Shown: in pieces, positions 14,609 through 22,377 of the stretch
Layout: each line of letters opens with the position of its first letter
Position numbering within the stretch: the first letter of the stretch is position 1
Assembly (NCBI GenBank): GCA_023412975.1
Contig: JAEZRB010000175.1
Coordinates: 1 to 51,647, forward strand
DNA: 51,647 nucleotides
Direction of reading: 5' to 3'
Source: Bacteroidota bacterium
GTDB taxonomy: Bacteria; Bacteroidota; Bacteroidia; Chitinophagales; Chitinophagaceae
The notes under the pieces: model-generated
What the model saw: the letters and a program-made list of their open reading frames with translations, nothing else
The model's database searches: none
Told to the model about the DNA's origin: nothing
Position numbers and translations under genes: made by a program

Positions 14609-15421
14609 ATGAAACTTTATTTGAATACATTTCTTGTTGCCATTAGTGCAAGTATGCTTTTTGCAGCATGTAAAAAAGACAACCATTCTCCAAATTCCAA
14701 AGAATTAGTGCCTGTTTCCATTGAGTTTGACAATATTGTCGGCGGTCAAAATCTGTTCTTGAATACCGTCAACTATACAAATGCCGCAGGTGAACAATTC
14801 AATATTTCTCTCCTGCAGTACTATATAAGCAATATTGAACTCCGAAAAACGGATGGCTCCATCTACACCGTCGACCAGGATAGCAGTTATTTTCTGATAC
14901 GGGAAAGCGATCCCGCTACTCGTTTTGCGCGTTTTAAAGTGCCTGCCGGCGATTATAACCAGGTTTCCTTTGTACTTGGTGTAGATAGTTTACGCAGTAC
15001 CATGGATATTAGCAAGCGTATAGGCGTACTGGACCCTTCGGGAGGCATGCAGGATGGAATGTATTGGGGATGGAATAGCGGATATATTTTTTTCAAGCTG
15101 GAAGGCATTTCCCCAGTTGCCCCGCAAGATCCTTCGGGTCAGAAAAAATACAGGTACCATATTGGAGGTTTTGGAGGGTATTCAGCACCCACGCTTAATA
15201 ATATCAAGACCATAACAATCGATTTAACAGCTTCGGGAATTGCGCAGGCAAGAAAAGGAAGAAACGTGAACATTCATTTGCTGGTAGATATTATGAAAGT
15301 ATTCAATGGCTCTACTACGCTAAGCATTGCTGCTAATCCCAGCGTAATGTTCAGTGACTACAGTATCAATATTGCGAATAACTATACGACGATGTTCTAT
15401 CACGATCATACCGAAAACTAA
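14609..15421 (+). CDS. mbnP: MbnP-family copper-binding lipoprotein
   Basis: A 270-residue lipoprotein (ISASMLFAAC, then KKDN). The pattern VSIEFDNIVGGQNLFLNTVN, SLLQYYISNIELRKTDGSIY, LIRESDP, then DGMYWGWNSGYIFFKLEG is characteristic of the MbnP family. In the methanotroph proteins, a conserved Trp is oxidised to kynurenine by the partner MbnH and forms part of a copper site; Trp residues are present in MYWGWNSGY, and His residues occur in the tail (FYHDHTEN). It is followed seven bases later by the di-haem partner gene. It is likely anchored on the periplasmic or outer face of the outer membrane. I assign the family from the overall pattern; which Trp would be modified cannot be read from sequence alone. 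Confidence 0.85.
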   Translation: MKLYLNTFLVAISASMLFAACKKDNHSPNSKELVPVSIEFDNIVGGQNLFLNTVNYTNAAGEQFNISLLQYYISNIELRKTDGSIYTVDQDSSYFLIRESDPATRFARFKVPAGDYNQVSFVLGVDSLRSTMDISKRIGVLDPSGGMQDGMYWGWNSGYIFFKLEGISPVAPQDPSGQKKYRYHIGGFGGYSAPTLNNIKTITIDLTASGIAQARKGRNVNIHLLVDIMKVFNGSTTLSIAANPSVMFSDYSINIANNYTTMFYHDHTEN

Positions 15422-15428
15422 GTACATA

Positions 15429-16442
15429 ATGATTAAGAAAGTTTACCTGGTTCCTGGGTGTTTACTGCTGTTGATTGCCTGTAGCAAAGAAATCATCAGC
15501 CGGTTTGAAGGATTCAAAAAGCCAGTCGATTTCCCTGCACCGGTGTATAATTTTGCGAATAATGAAATCACGCAACCGAAGTTTGAGTTAGGCAGGAAAT
15601 TATTCTTTGAGCCCCGTCTTTCGCGCAACAACACCATATCCTGCGGCAGTTGTCATATACAGTCTTCGGCCTTTACACAACACGGACATGATGTGAGCCA
15701 TGGAATTGACGACAGGCTGGGAACACGCAATTCACCGCCGATCATGAACCTGGCCTGGATGCCAACCTTTTTTTGGGATGGAGGTGTCTTTGACCTGGAT
15801 CTACAGCCGTTTGTTCCTATCACCAACCATGTCGAAATGGATGAAACAGTTCCTAACGTTTTAATAAAACTGCGAAACCATCCACAGTATCCCGGTCTTT
15901 TTCAAAAGGCTTTTGGCGACACGACTATCACAACTGTGAGACTTATGAAAGCATTGTCGCAATTTATGCTGCTCTGTATCAGCGACGAAGCAAAATATGA
16001 TAGCGTCGTACGTCATAAGTCTGCTACTTTCAGTGCACAGGAACAGCGCGGCTACGAACTGTTCAAACAGAAATGCAATAGCTGTCATAAAGAACCACTG
16101 TTTACGGATTTCTCGTTTCGCAACAACGGAATTGCCATTGGACCAAATAATGACGAAGGGAGATACCTGGTAACATTAAACGAGGCGGACAAGTATAAGT
16201 TCAAAGTTCCCAGCTTGCGTAATGTAGAGTTCACAGGGCCTTTTATGCACGACGGCCGGTTTATTACCCTTGATGCCGTACTCGATCATTACCGGCAAGG
16301 CATACACCAAACTCCAAACCTCGATCCGCTTGTGACTGCTGGCATACCGCTTACTGATGCTGAAAAATATGACCTGATCGCATTTTTGAAAACTTTAAGC
16401 GACCGGAAGTTTATAACTGACAAAATGCTGGCGGAGCAATAA
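15429..16442 (+). CDS. mbnH: Di-haem MbnH/MauG-like cytochrome c peroxidase
   Basis: A 337-residue exported protein (start MIKKVYLVPGCLLLLIAC, a lipoprotein-type signal). Two covalent haem motifs are visible: CGSCH (72-76) and CNSCH (216-220). The sequence between and after them (LGTRNSPPIMNLAW, FFWDGG, then KVPSLRNVEFTGPFMHDGRF) is that of the bacterial cytochrome c peroxidase/MauG superfamily. The adjacent MbnP gene argues that it is an MbnH, which uses peroxide to oxidise a Trp of MbnP to kynurenine, rather than a simple peroxidase. The start was chosen seven bases after the MbnP stop; a longer frame overlaps MbnP and lacks a signal. Confidence 0.85.
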   Translation: MIKKVYLVPGCLLLLIACSKEIISRFEGFKKPVDFPAPVYNFANNEITQPKFELGRKLFFEPRLSRNNTISCGSCHIQSSAFTQHGHDVSHGIDDRLGTRNSPPIMNLAWMPTFFWDGGVFDLDLQPFVPITNHVEMDETVPNVLIKLRNHPQYPGLFQKAFGDTTITTVRLMKALSQFMLLCISDEAKYDSVVRHKSATFSAQEQRGYELFKQKCNSCHKEPLFTDFSFRNNGIAIGPNNDEGRYLVTLNEADKYKFKVPSLRNVEFTGPFMHDGRFITLDAVLDHYRQGIHQTPNLDPLVTAGIPLTDAEKYDLIAFLKTLSDRKFITDKMLAEQ

Positions 16443-16567
16443 GAAAGATATCTATTGTTTGTTAACCTTAATGGAAGTGACCGAATGTGACGAGAAACGG
16501 CCTTCAAATTTCTTAGAAGCAAATGGGAGAAAATAAAAATAACCATTCCATTTAAAACTTTATAGTT

Positions 16568-17491
16568 ATGAAAAAAAAGTTGTTCCTGATAAGTGTAATA
16601 TCGATCCTATCAACAAGTATAATAGCCTGCGATATCTGTGGCGCGGGAGCGGGTGGAGGATATATGGGTATTCTGCCGGGTTTTCGGAGTAAGTTTATAA
16701 GCCTGCGTTATACTCAAAATAGTTTACTGTCGCATCTGGGATACAATGGTAGCAGTACCTATTTAACTACCAAAGAGACATTTCGTGTTGCTGAACTATG
16801 GGGAGCAGCCAATATTGGTAAAAAATTTCGCGTAGCTGCTTTTGTGCCGTATAATTTTCTGGAGCGCAGTAACGAATCGGGTAATTTTTCACAATCAGGG
16901 CTTGGCGACATCACTGCAATCGGCTACTACCAACTTTTTGCCAAAGAAAAAACCATGTCTGATAAACTTCTCATGCAATCGCTTTGGGTGGGCGGCGGTG
17001 TTAAATTACCTACGGGTAAGTATGATCCCGAAGAGAAAAACATCCAGGATGCTTCACAGAATACCTTCCAGTTAGGGACAGGCAGCCTGGACTTCTCCCT
17101 ACATGCCATGTATGATATCCGTTTGCAGGATGCTGGTATCAATGTGAATGCCAGCTACCGGTTCAACCAGCCCAATAAATATGATTACAAATATGGTGAC
17201 AAGTTTACGACAAATGTACTGGTATATTATAAGTTGAAACTTGGTAAATCAGTTTCCATTGCACCCAATACGGGCGTACTATTAGAGACTGCAAAAAAAG
17301 ATCAACGCACGCCCGAACTTCAGGTTTGGGAGACTGGTGGTCATAGCCTCGTAGGTACGCTCGGATTTGAATTAACTATGGGAAGGTTTGGACTCGGAAC
17401 CAACTATCAGACACCATTCAGCCAGGAACTTGGTGAAGGAAAATTGAAAGCTAAGGACAGGGGAATGGCGTATGTAAGTTTTTCCTTTTGA
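16568..17491 (+). CDS. Outer-membrane beta-barrel protein with N-terminal CDICG motif
   Basis: A 307-residue exported protein. After a signal peptide (LFLISVISILSTSIIA) the mature end begins CDICGAGAGGGYMGILPGFR, with a C-x2-C pair suited to binding copper or another metal. The remainder alternates aromatic strands and Gly-rich turns (VGGGVKLPTGKYDPEE; ASYRFNQPNKYDYKYG; GLGTNYQTPFSQELGEGKLK) and ends AYVSFSF, with a C-terminal Phe as in outer-membrane beta-barrels. It is probably a pore or receptor that works with MbnP/MbnH in copper handling; this is inferred from position and the CDICG motif. It is the last gene of the cluster. Confidence 0.75.
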   Translation: MKKKLFLISVISILSTSIIACDICGAGAGGGYMGILPGFRSKFISLRYTQNSLLSHLGYNGSSTYLTTKETFRVAELWGAANIGKKFRVAAFVPYNFLERSNESGNFSQSGLGDITAIGYYQLFAKEKTMSDKLLMQSLWVGGGVKLPTGKYDPEEKNIQDASQNTFQLGTGSLDFSLHAMYDIRLQDAGINVNASYRFNQPNKYDYKYGDKFTTNVLVYYKLKLGKSVSIAPNTGVLLETAKKDQRTPELQVWETGGHSLVGTLGFELTMGRFGLGTNYQTPFSQELGEGKLKAKDRGMAYVSFSF

Positions 17492-17599
17492 TTTTGAAAA
17501 TGGCTGCTGAATAAAATCCTTTGGGAAAAGAAAAGCCAGCTCCTGTTTGTGCGATCCCAACCTGATCAGGTGAACTGGCTTAATTTTTTGTTTCGGCCG

Positions 17600-17686
17600 T
17601 ATTGAAACCCAATAATGTAGCATGGGAATCGCAGCACTCGTGAGTCCGGCCAGTTTTGCAAACTCGCGGCGGGAAATTTGCTTCAT
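17600..17686 (-). pseudogene. First codons of a Tat-exported protein (fragment)
   Basis: On the minus strand the ATG at 17686 starts MKQISRREFAKLAGLTSAAI then PMLHYW. SRREFAKLAG is a twin-arginine (Tat) signal like those of Bacteroidota sugar isomerases and Gfo/Idh oxidoreductases. After about 26 residues the sequence no longer looks like a protein of those families and soon runs into the end of the preceding gene. Only the signal-peptide part of the gene remains. Confidence 0.5.
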
Positions 17687-17890
17687 TGCCTGGGCCTGTA
17701 CTTAAAAGTCCCCGCAGTCAAAGTGGAAGTAGTGGACACTGTAGGACGTGGCGATGCATTTCTCGCCGCTTTCCTCGCCGGAAAACTGCAGCAAAAATCC
17801 ATTCAGCAATGCATGCGGGATGCTGTCGTCCTGAGCGGCTTCATCGCCGCATCCCGCGGAGCGTGCCCGGAATATAGGCGGAAGATGTAA
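17687..17890 (+). pseudogene. C-terminal fragment of a PfkB-family sugar kinase
   Basis: The plus strand reads GLYLKVPAVKVEVVDTVGRG then DAFLAAFLAGKLQQKSIQQC and ends CPEYRRKM. This is the second PfkB signature (DTVGAGDAF), which holds the catalytic Asp; here the usual Ala is Arg (GRGD), a drift sign. Nothing of the N-terminal two thirds of the kinase is present. The fragment abuts the Tat-signal fragment head to head within a few bases, marking a deletion or rearrangement join. Confidence 0.65.
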
Positions 17891-18021
17891 GAAAGAGGTG
17901 TGAAGTTTAAAGTTTGACGTTAGAAATCTGCCATTGCTAAAATATTAGAACGCGTTTTATTTAAGTTTATGATTTGCTAGACCGGATGAACATCACCACT
18001 CCCGACTCAAACTCCCGACTA

Positions 18022-18882
18022 TTAACACTTCACTCCATACTTCCTGACTTTTTGAAATGATATCCCCAGCCCTTCTATACCCAATTCTACAAAATCGCCC
18101 TCCTTCAAATAAACGGCAGGTTTGAATCCAAGTCCCACACCATGTGGTGTACCGGTTGATATGATGTCGCCGGGCAATAGAGTCATGAACTGGCTCAGGT
18201 AGTGAATGAGAAATGGTATTTTAAAGATCATATTAACGGTGGAACTATTCTGCATCAGGCGTCCATTAACCTTCAACCACATTTTTAAATTGTGTGCATC
18301 AGGTATTTCATCAGGCGTTACCAGGTAGGGACCCAGTGGCGCAAAGCTGTCGCAACTTTTACCTTTTACCCATTGTCCGCCACGTTCAAGCTGAAATTCC
18401 CGCTCACTGTAATCGTTGTGCAGGAGGTACCCTGCTACATAGCTGCCTGCATCTGCTTCTTCCACATAGGAGGCCTTCCTGCCTATCACCACAGCCAACT
18501 CCACCTCCCAGTCTGTCTTGCTGCTGTTCTTTGGCAGTACGAGGTCATCGTAGGGACCGCATACAGCTGTCTGGGATTTAAAAAAAACAATGGGTTCTTT
18601 TGGTATTGGTGCATTTGTCTCGAGTGCGTGGTCAACGTAGTTCAAACCAATGCATATAATTTTACTTGGTCTGCCAACCGGAGGTCCTAACCGTATGTTA
18701 TCGGGCAGTTTCTTCAGCTCATTAGGCCATTGTGCGATAAACTTTTTTAAGGACCGAAAGCCATCGCTTTCGAAAAACTGCTCATTGTAATCCTGTCCGA
18801 ATGCTGAAAGGTCATAATATTTCTCCCTGATCAAAACGCCTGGCTTTTCATTTCCAGGACTCCCGTATCTGAACAATTTCAT
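18022..18882 (-). CDS. Fumarylacetoacetate hydrolase-family enzyme (diketo-acid hydrolase-like)
   Basis: A 286-residue FAH-fold enzyme that cuts a carbon-carbon bond in diketo acids using a divalent metal. Family motifs are intact: GLNYVDHALE (79-88), DWEVELAVVIG (124-134, with the metal-binding Glu residues), NDYSERE (near 156) and STGTPHGVGLG near the end. In non-phosphorylating L-fucose and L-rhamnose routes, members cut 2,4-diketo-3-deoxy sugar acids into pyruvate or glycolate plus lactate. With the dehydratase, SDRs and aldo/keto reductase in the same island, that is the most likely role type. It is the last gene of the minus-strand operon, two bases from the ceramidase-like gene. Confidence 0.87.
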   Translation of the reverse strand: MKLFRYGSPGNEKPGVLIREKYYDLSAFGQDYNEQFFESDGFRSLKKFIAQWPNELKKLPDNIRLGPPVGRPSKIICIGLNYVDHALETNAPIPKEPIVFFKSQTAVCGPYDDLVLPKNSSKTDWEVELAVVIGRKASYVEEADAGSYVAGYLLHNDYSEREFQLERGGQWVKGKSCDSFAPLGPYLVTPDEIPDAHNLKMWLKVNGRLMQNSSTVNMIFKIPFLIHYLSQFMTLLPGDIISTGTPHGVGLGFKPAVYLKEGDFVELGIEGLGISFQKVRKYGVKC

Positions 18883-18884
18883 CG

Positions 18885-20279
18885 CTATTTATTTTTTTCA
18901 TTAAAACCCTGGAGCAAAAGCAGCATCCTGTTTCTCATATCCTCTTCGGTATGTTCCTGGAGCTTGCTGGTCCTGCTACGCCACGTTTCATAACCACCCG
19001 CCTGCATTTCATGCAAAGGCGGTACATAACCCAGGTTACCATTGGCCAGCCCAATAGTAAAATATTTTTCCGCCGGCGAATTTTCCTTTAACCAAAGCCC
19101 GGTTTCGGCAAATACTTCAGCACCGAGTGCGCCTATTATTACGTTGCCGATTTTGATGGCCTGCATGGGTAGCGCCAGTTCGTCGGGTAATTCATTGAGC
19201 AAAACCTGCTCACGCGCATAAATACCACGCAAACCTTCTTCATCTGCCTGCAGGCGCTCATAGTTAGTTGTTGCCACGATTTGTTTTGCACGCTCAAGTT
19301 CACCAGTCGAAGGCTTGCGCACCTTTACCGCCAGGTCCTCGTACCGTACCGCTATTACAGGTTCTTTTTCCCACTGGACCTGGTCAAGTGAGTCGAAAAT
19401 TTTTTCAGCTATATCATTTCCAATCACCTCGCTTTTTTTGAAATTACCGGGTGGATAATTCCCGGACTGTAAAAAGTCCCAGATATTAATGTCGCCGCTT
19501 GTTCCATTGCTCATGATTCCGATAAAGTCATCTCCTGCCTTCAATTTATCCTGGATTCGCTTTGAAAACACGCCAAAATAATCGGAAGATATAGTTCCAT
19601 TATCCCAATCCCCGACATAGTGCATGGAATAATTTGCGAAGACGCTGATCCAGTTGCCGGACAGATCCTGCACAACAATATAGCTCACTTCGGGATCAGG
19701 GCTGGCCACACTGCGGACGATAAGATTTTCGCTGCCGAAGGGGTTTGTCTTTACTTTTTCAATACTGCCATTGACGGGGTTGAAAGGCTTGTACGATTCT
19801 TTCATTTCAAAACGCCTGCAGCGCGCATGCGTGGGTACATCCACACTGCCAAATGCCAGCCGCGCAGGTTGCATCCGCAGTTTGGCTGCGGCGACTGACT
19901 GCGCAATCAGGGCAGGCAGCTTTTGCATATAAGGAATATCTGCGGCCGAGAGGTACACCGACGCCACTGATCCGCCGGCATGTGTGTGCGTGGCGGAAAT
20001 AAGAATATGCTCAGAGGGTATACCGGTTTGCTCTCCGATCAGTTCCTTGGTTTCATCTATCAATTCTTTTTCCATCACACATATATCCACTACAACTAAT
20101 GCTACTATCGTATCGCCGCATTGCAGTACCAGTGATTTGGCGTATAACTGATCATGGATGAGGGTGGCATAGTGTGCCACAAAATCACCATTGATAAAAG
20201 TACCCAGTGGTGGTGTAATGTCTGTTTTGGCAGCACCAGCCAGCATCGTCGTAAATGTATTTACAAGTGATTTACTCAT
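18885..20279 (-). CDS. Neutral/alkaline ceramidase-like protein, cytoplasmic
   Basis: A 464-residue protein with the N-terminal domain of neutral ceramidases. I use the start MSKSLVNTFTTMLAGAAKTD (20279); the longer frame would overlap the M19 gene. It opens AGAAKTDITPPLG, the usual first motif, and keeps ILISATHTHAGG (the metal-binding THTH) and IGIMSNGTSGDINIW (the NG-x3-GD active-site stretch). It has no signal peptide, unlike true ceramidases, and the C-terminal Ig-like domain is absent or short. I infer an amidase acting on a small cytoplasmic amide; ceramide is unlikely. It sits between the M19 dipeptidase and the FAH hydrolase in the operon. Confidence 0.8.
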   Translation of the reverse strand: MSKSLVNTFTTMLAGAAKTDITPPLGTFINGDFVAHYATLIHDQLYAKSLVLQCGDTIVALVVVDICVMEKELIDETKELIGEQTGIPSEHILISATHTHAGGSVASVYLSAADIPYMQKLPALIAQSVAAAKLRMQPARLAFGSVDVPTHARCRRFEMKESYKPFNPVNGSIEKVKTNPFGSENLIVRSVASPDPEVSYIVVQDLSGNWISVFANYSMHYVGDWDNGTISSDYFGVFSKRIQDKLKAGDDFIGIMSNGTSGDINIWDFLQSGNYPPGNFKKSEVIGNDIAEKIFDSLDQVQWEKEPVIAVRYEDLAVKVRKPSTGELERAKQIVATTNYERLQADEEGLRGIYAREQVLLNELPDELALPMQAIKIGNVIIGALGAEVFAETGLWLKENSPAEKYFTIGLANGNLGYVPPLHEMQAGGYETWRSRTSKLQEHTEEDMRNRMLLLLQGFNEKNK

Positions 20280-20305
20280 ACAATATTCCAGGTTGTGTTT
20301 ATTTA

Positions 20306-21388
20306 TCAAGCCCACGCATGGCGTAGGAACCGCAGCCAGTTCTTTGAAAAAATATTTTGAACATCCTCAGCGCTATAACCCCTTTTGTCAAGTATGGACT
20401 GAAATTTTTGAAGATCGGCAATTGAATTCATATCCCATGGAGATTGCTCCGTTCCAAATATCCCATCCAGGTCGCTGCCAATTGCTACATGCAGGCTATT
20501 CCCTGCGATCTGGCAAATATGATCCCAATGATCAACCATGTGTTCCAGTCGTATATCCAGCTGCCACGGATCCGATACGGTATCAATAAACCTTATGTCC
20601 ATGGCCCAGCAGTCGAGCATGCCGCCGATAACCGCATTTCTCTCTACCAGCTGTTTTATCTGCCTGTCGGTAAGCTGACGCTGATTGGGTACAATATGCC
20701 TTACATTGTGGTGACTTGCCCATACGTTGCCTGTATAGTTATCCATTACTTCCTCAAAGCCTTCATCCGTCAGGTGCGTAACATCAAGAATAAGTTTCAG
20801 TTTTTCAATTTCACGCAACAACGCTCTCCCCATCGTAGTGAGACCACCTGAATTCCGGGTACCCGGCGCATATCTTCCAGGTCCGAAATGAGATAAACCA
20901 ATAGCCCGCAATCCATAGTGGTATGCCTTATGCAGGTATGATATATCTACCAGGGAGTCGGCACCTTCCAAACTCAGGATATACCCCACGGGCTTTTTTG
21001 TATCAGCAATTGTATCGTCGTCCCATAGCCTGAGGTGCGCTTCCAGCGAGCCCAGGTCTGCAATCATGATCATTTCACCCAACGCTTCCATTTCGCGGTA
21101 CCATGCCAGCTGCGCTTGTGTCATAGCCCACGCCTGTTGTGGCGAATGCCATCCCGCCAGGTTGCTGCCCGGGGGGGAATACCTGGCCAGTTGGGTGGCT
21201 ACTACCAACCCGATTTTTCCTTCCCGCAAAGCTGGTAAACATACCGTGTTCTTTCCGCGGTCAGGTTTATCCTTCATATGCATTTCACGTTGCCTGACCT
21301 CTTCGAGGGGTCGGGTCAAATCCCTGTTCCACTCAATGGCGTTCATGGCCAGGTCAAGATGGGCATCAATGATGAATAGTTTCTCCAT
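20306..21388 (-). CDS. M19 (renal-type) dipeptidase
   Basis: A 360-residue zinc dipeptidase-fold enzyme. The ligands of the binuclear zinc site can be seen: DAHLD (His10, Asp12), the bridging Glu in LSLEGAD (near 141), His in DVTHLTDE (near 205), His in ASHHNVRH (near 226) and Asp in GSDLDG (near 310). There is no signal peptide, so it is cytoplasmic. Family members hydrolyse dipeptides, including D-residue and dehydro ones, and some N-acyl D-amino acids. In this catabolic island it would hydrolyse an amide or peptide bond of the substrate; the exact bond is unknown. It lies five bases downstream of the degenerate dehydrogenase gene. Confidence 0.9.
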   Translation of the reverse strand: MEKLFIIDAHLDLAMNAIEWNRDLTRPLEEVRQREMHMKDKPDRGKNTVCLPALREGKIGLVVATQLARYSPPGSNLAGWHSPQQAWAMTQAQLAWYREMEALGEMIMIADLGSLEAHLRLWDDDTIADTKKPVGYILSLEGADSLVDISYLHKAYHYGLRAIGLSHFGPGRYAPGTRNSGGLTTMGRALLREIEKLKLILDVTHLTDEGFEEVMDNYTGNVWASHHNVRHIVPNQRQLTDRQIKQLVERNAVIGGMLDCWAMDIRFIDTVSDPWQLDIRLEHMVDHWDHICQIAGNSLHVAIGSDLDGIFGTEQSPWDMNSIADLQKFQSILDKRGYSAEDVQNIFSKNWLRFLRHAWA

Positions 21389-21393
21389 GCTAT

Positions 21394-22347
21394 TTATTCC
21401 GGGTTCGCCGATTCAGCATACCTGAACGGATACCTGTTTATGATCATCGCTATTTTATAGCTAAACTCCCGGCTGATCTTTTTCCAAAGTTCAACCTCTT
21501 CCAAAGTATAGCGGTAAAGGCCCTTTTCGTTTTCCATTCCCCGTCCACCCCTTTCAACAATTTCAACAAAAAAATCCGGGAGCTTCTGCTCGTTCGACAG
21601 CTCCGGGTTCAAACTTTTCATGACCACACCATAGGCATAGGTACCCATCAGGTCCATATACCTGCAGTTGCCAGCAAATGGAAGATAGTAACCCGGGTCG
21701 TTTCTGCAGGCCCTGTCAATATCTTCTATCGATGCATAGCCCTGGTCAACGAGATAAAATGCCTCTCTTACCATCGCACTCATTAACCTGCTTCGGATAC
21801 TATAGTTGTCAACGATATACGGATCCTTATTCCAGGTTTTGGCCAATGAAAGAAATTGATCAGCCAGTTCTTTCGGTACAACCTCATTCTTTATTATTTC
21901 AAGAAAACGGGTAGTATGCGCAGGTTCTGTCCAGTTGAGTCCGATGATCCTGGCAGGCTGCCGGGCATCTTCCTGAATTTCACTAAGGTCAAAACTTTCA
22001 AAATTTATAGCAATTACAGTTTCCTTTGCCACAATTTCCTCAAGCCTCTGGATGAACTTCTTCTTGACGGCCAGATCCTCCTCGGCAAGTATTATTGCAG
22101 ATTCAAACTCACCTGCCGGCAGTTGAGGGTCCGTAAATACGAGTTTATCACGATAGTCATTATTTGTATTATCGCTGATACTCATTTCCGAAAAGTGATC
22201 CCTTATCATCATATTCGCCTTATCCTGGTCGCTTGTACAAATGTGGACATGATGATCTGCATGCAATAAGCAAACAGCAATACTGTAAACAAGAGGATGG
22301 TCGCCCATCAGCAGGAGGCTCTTTTCTTCTTTGCTTCTTATATCCAT
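21394..22347 (-). CDS. Degenerate 3-hydroxyacyl-CoA dehydrogenase-like protein
   Basis: A 317-residue paralogue of the dehydrogenase at 23712-24719, recognisable by shared blocks (EPAHTTRFLEII against EPAFVTRFLEIT; AFYLVDQGYASIEDIDRACR against LFHLVDEGVTTIENADKACR). Two key elements are lost. The NAD-binding glycine motif is LLLMGDHPLVYSIAVCLL, without GxGxxG, and the catalytic His is Asn138 (GLNWTEP against GIHWAEP). It also lacks the NTS motif (NFESFDLSEI instead of NTSAIPISEL). The frame is intact and the gene lies tightly inside the operon, so it is probably expressed as a non-catalytic partner or binding subunit rather than a pseudogene. This is inference. Confidence 0.75.
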   Translation of the reverse strand: MDIRSKEEKSLLLMGDHPLVYSIAVCLLHADHHVHICTSDQDKANMMIRDHFSEMSISDNTNNDYRDKLVFTDPQLPAGEFESAIILAEEDLAVKKKFIQRLEEIVAKETVIAINFESFDLSEIQEDARQPARIIGLNWTEPAHTTRFLEIIKNEVVPKELADQFLSLAKTWNKDPYIVDNYSIRSRLMSAMVREAFYLVDQGYASIEDIDRACRNDPGYYLPFAGNCRYMDLMGTYAYGVVMKSLNPELSNEQKLPDFFVEIVERGGRGMENEKGLYRYTLEEVELWKKISREFSYKIAMIINRYPFRYAESANPE

Positions 22348-22377
22348 ATTGATAAGGTTACGTAAAATTGCCTGATA

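Noticed and set aside
17372..17599. Rest of the frame after the Tat-signal fragment
   Set aside because: It is open by chance, overlaps the outer-membrane protein gene on the other strand, and does not resemble a Tat substrate.
18292..18690. Plus-strand frame of 132 codons inside the FAH gene
   Set aside because: It lies opposite a gene with clear family motifs and shows no domain of its own.
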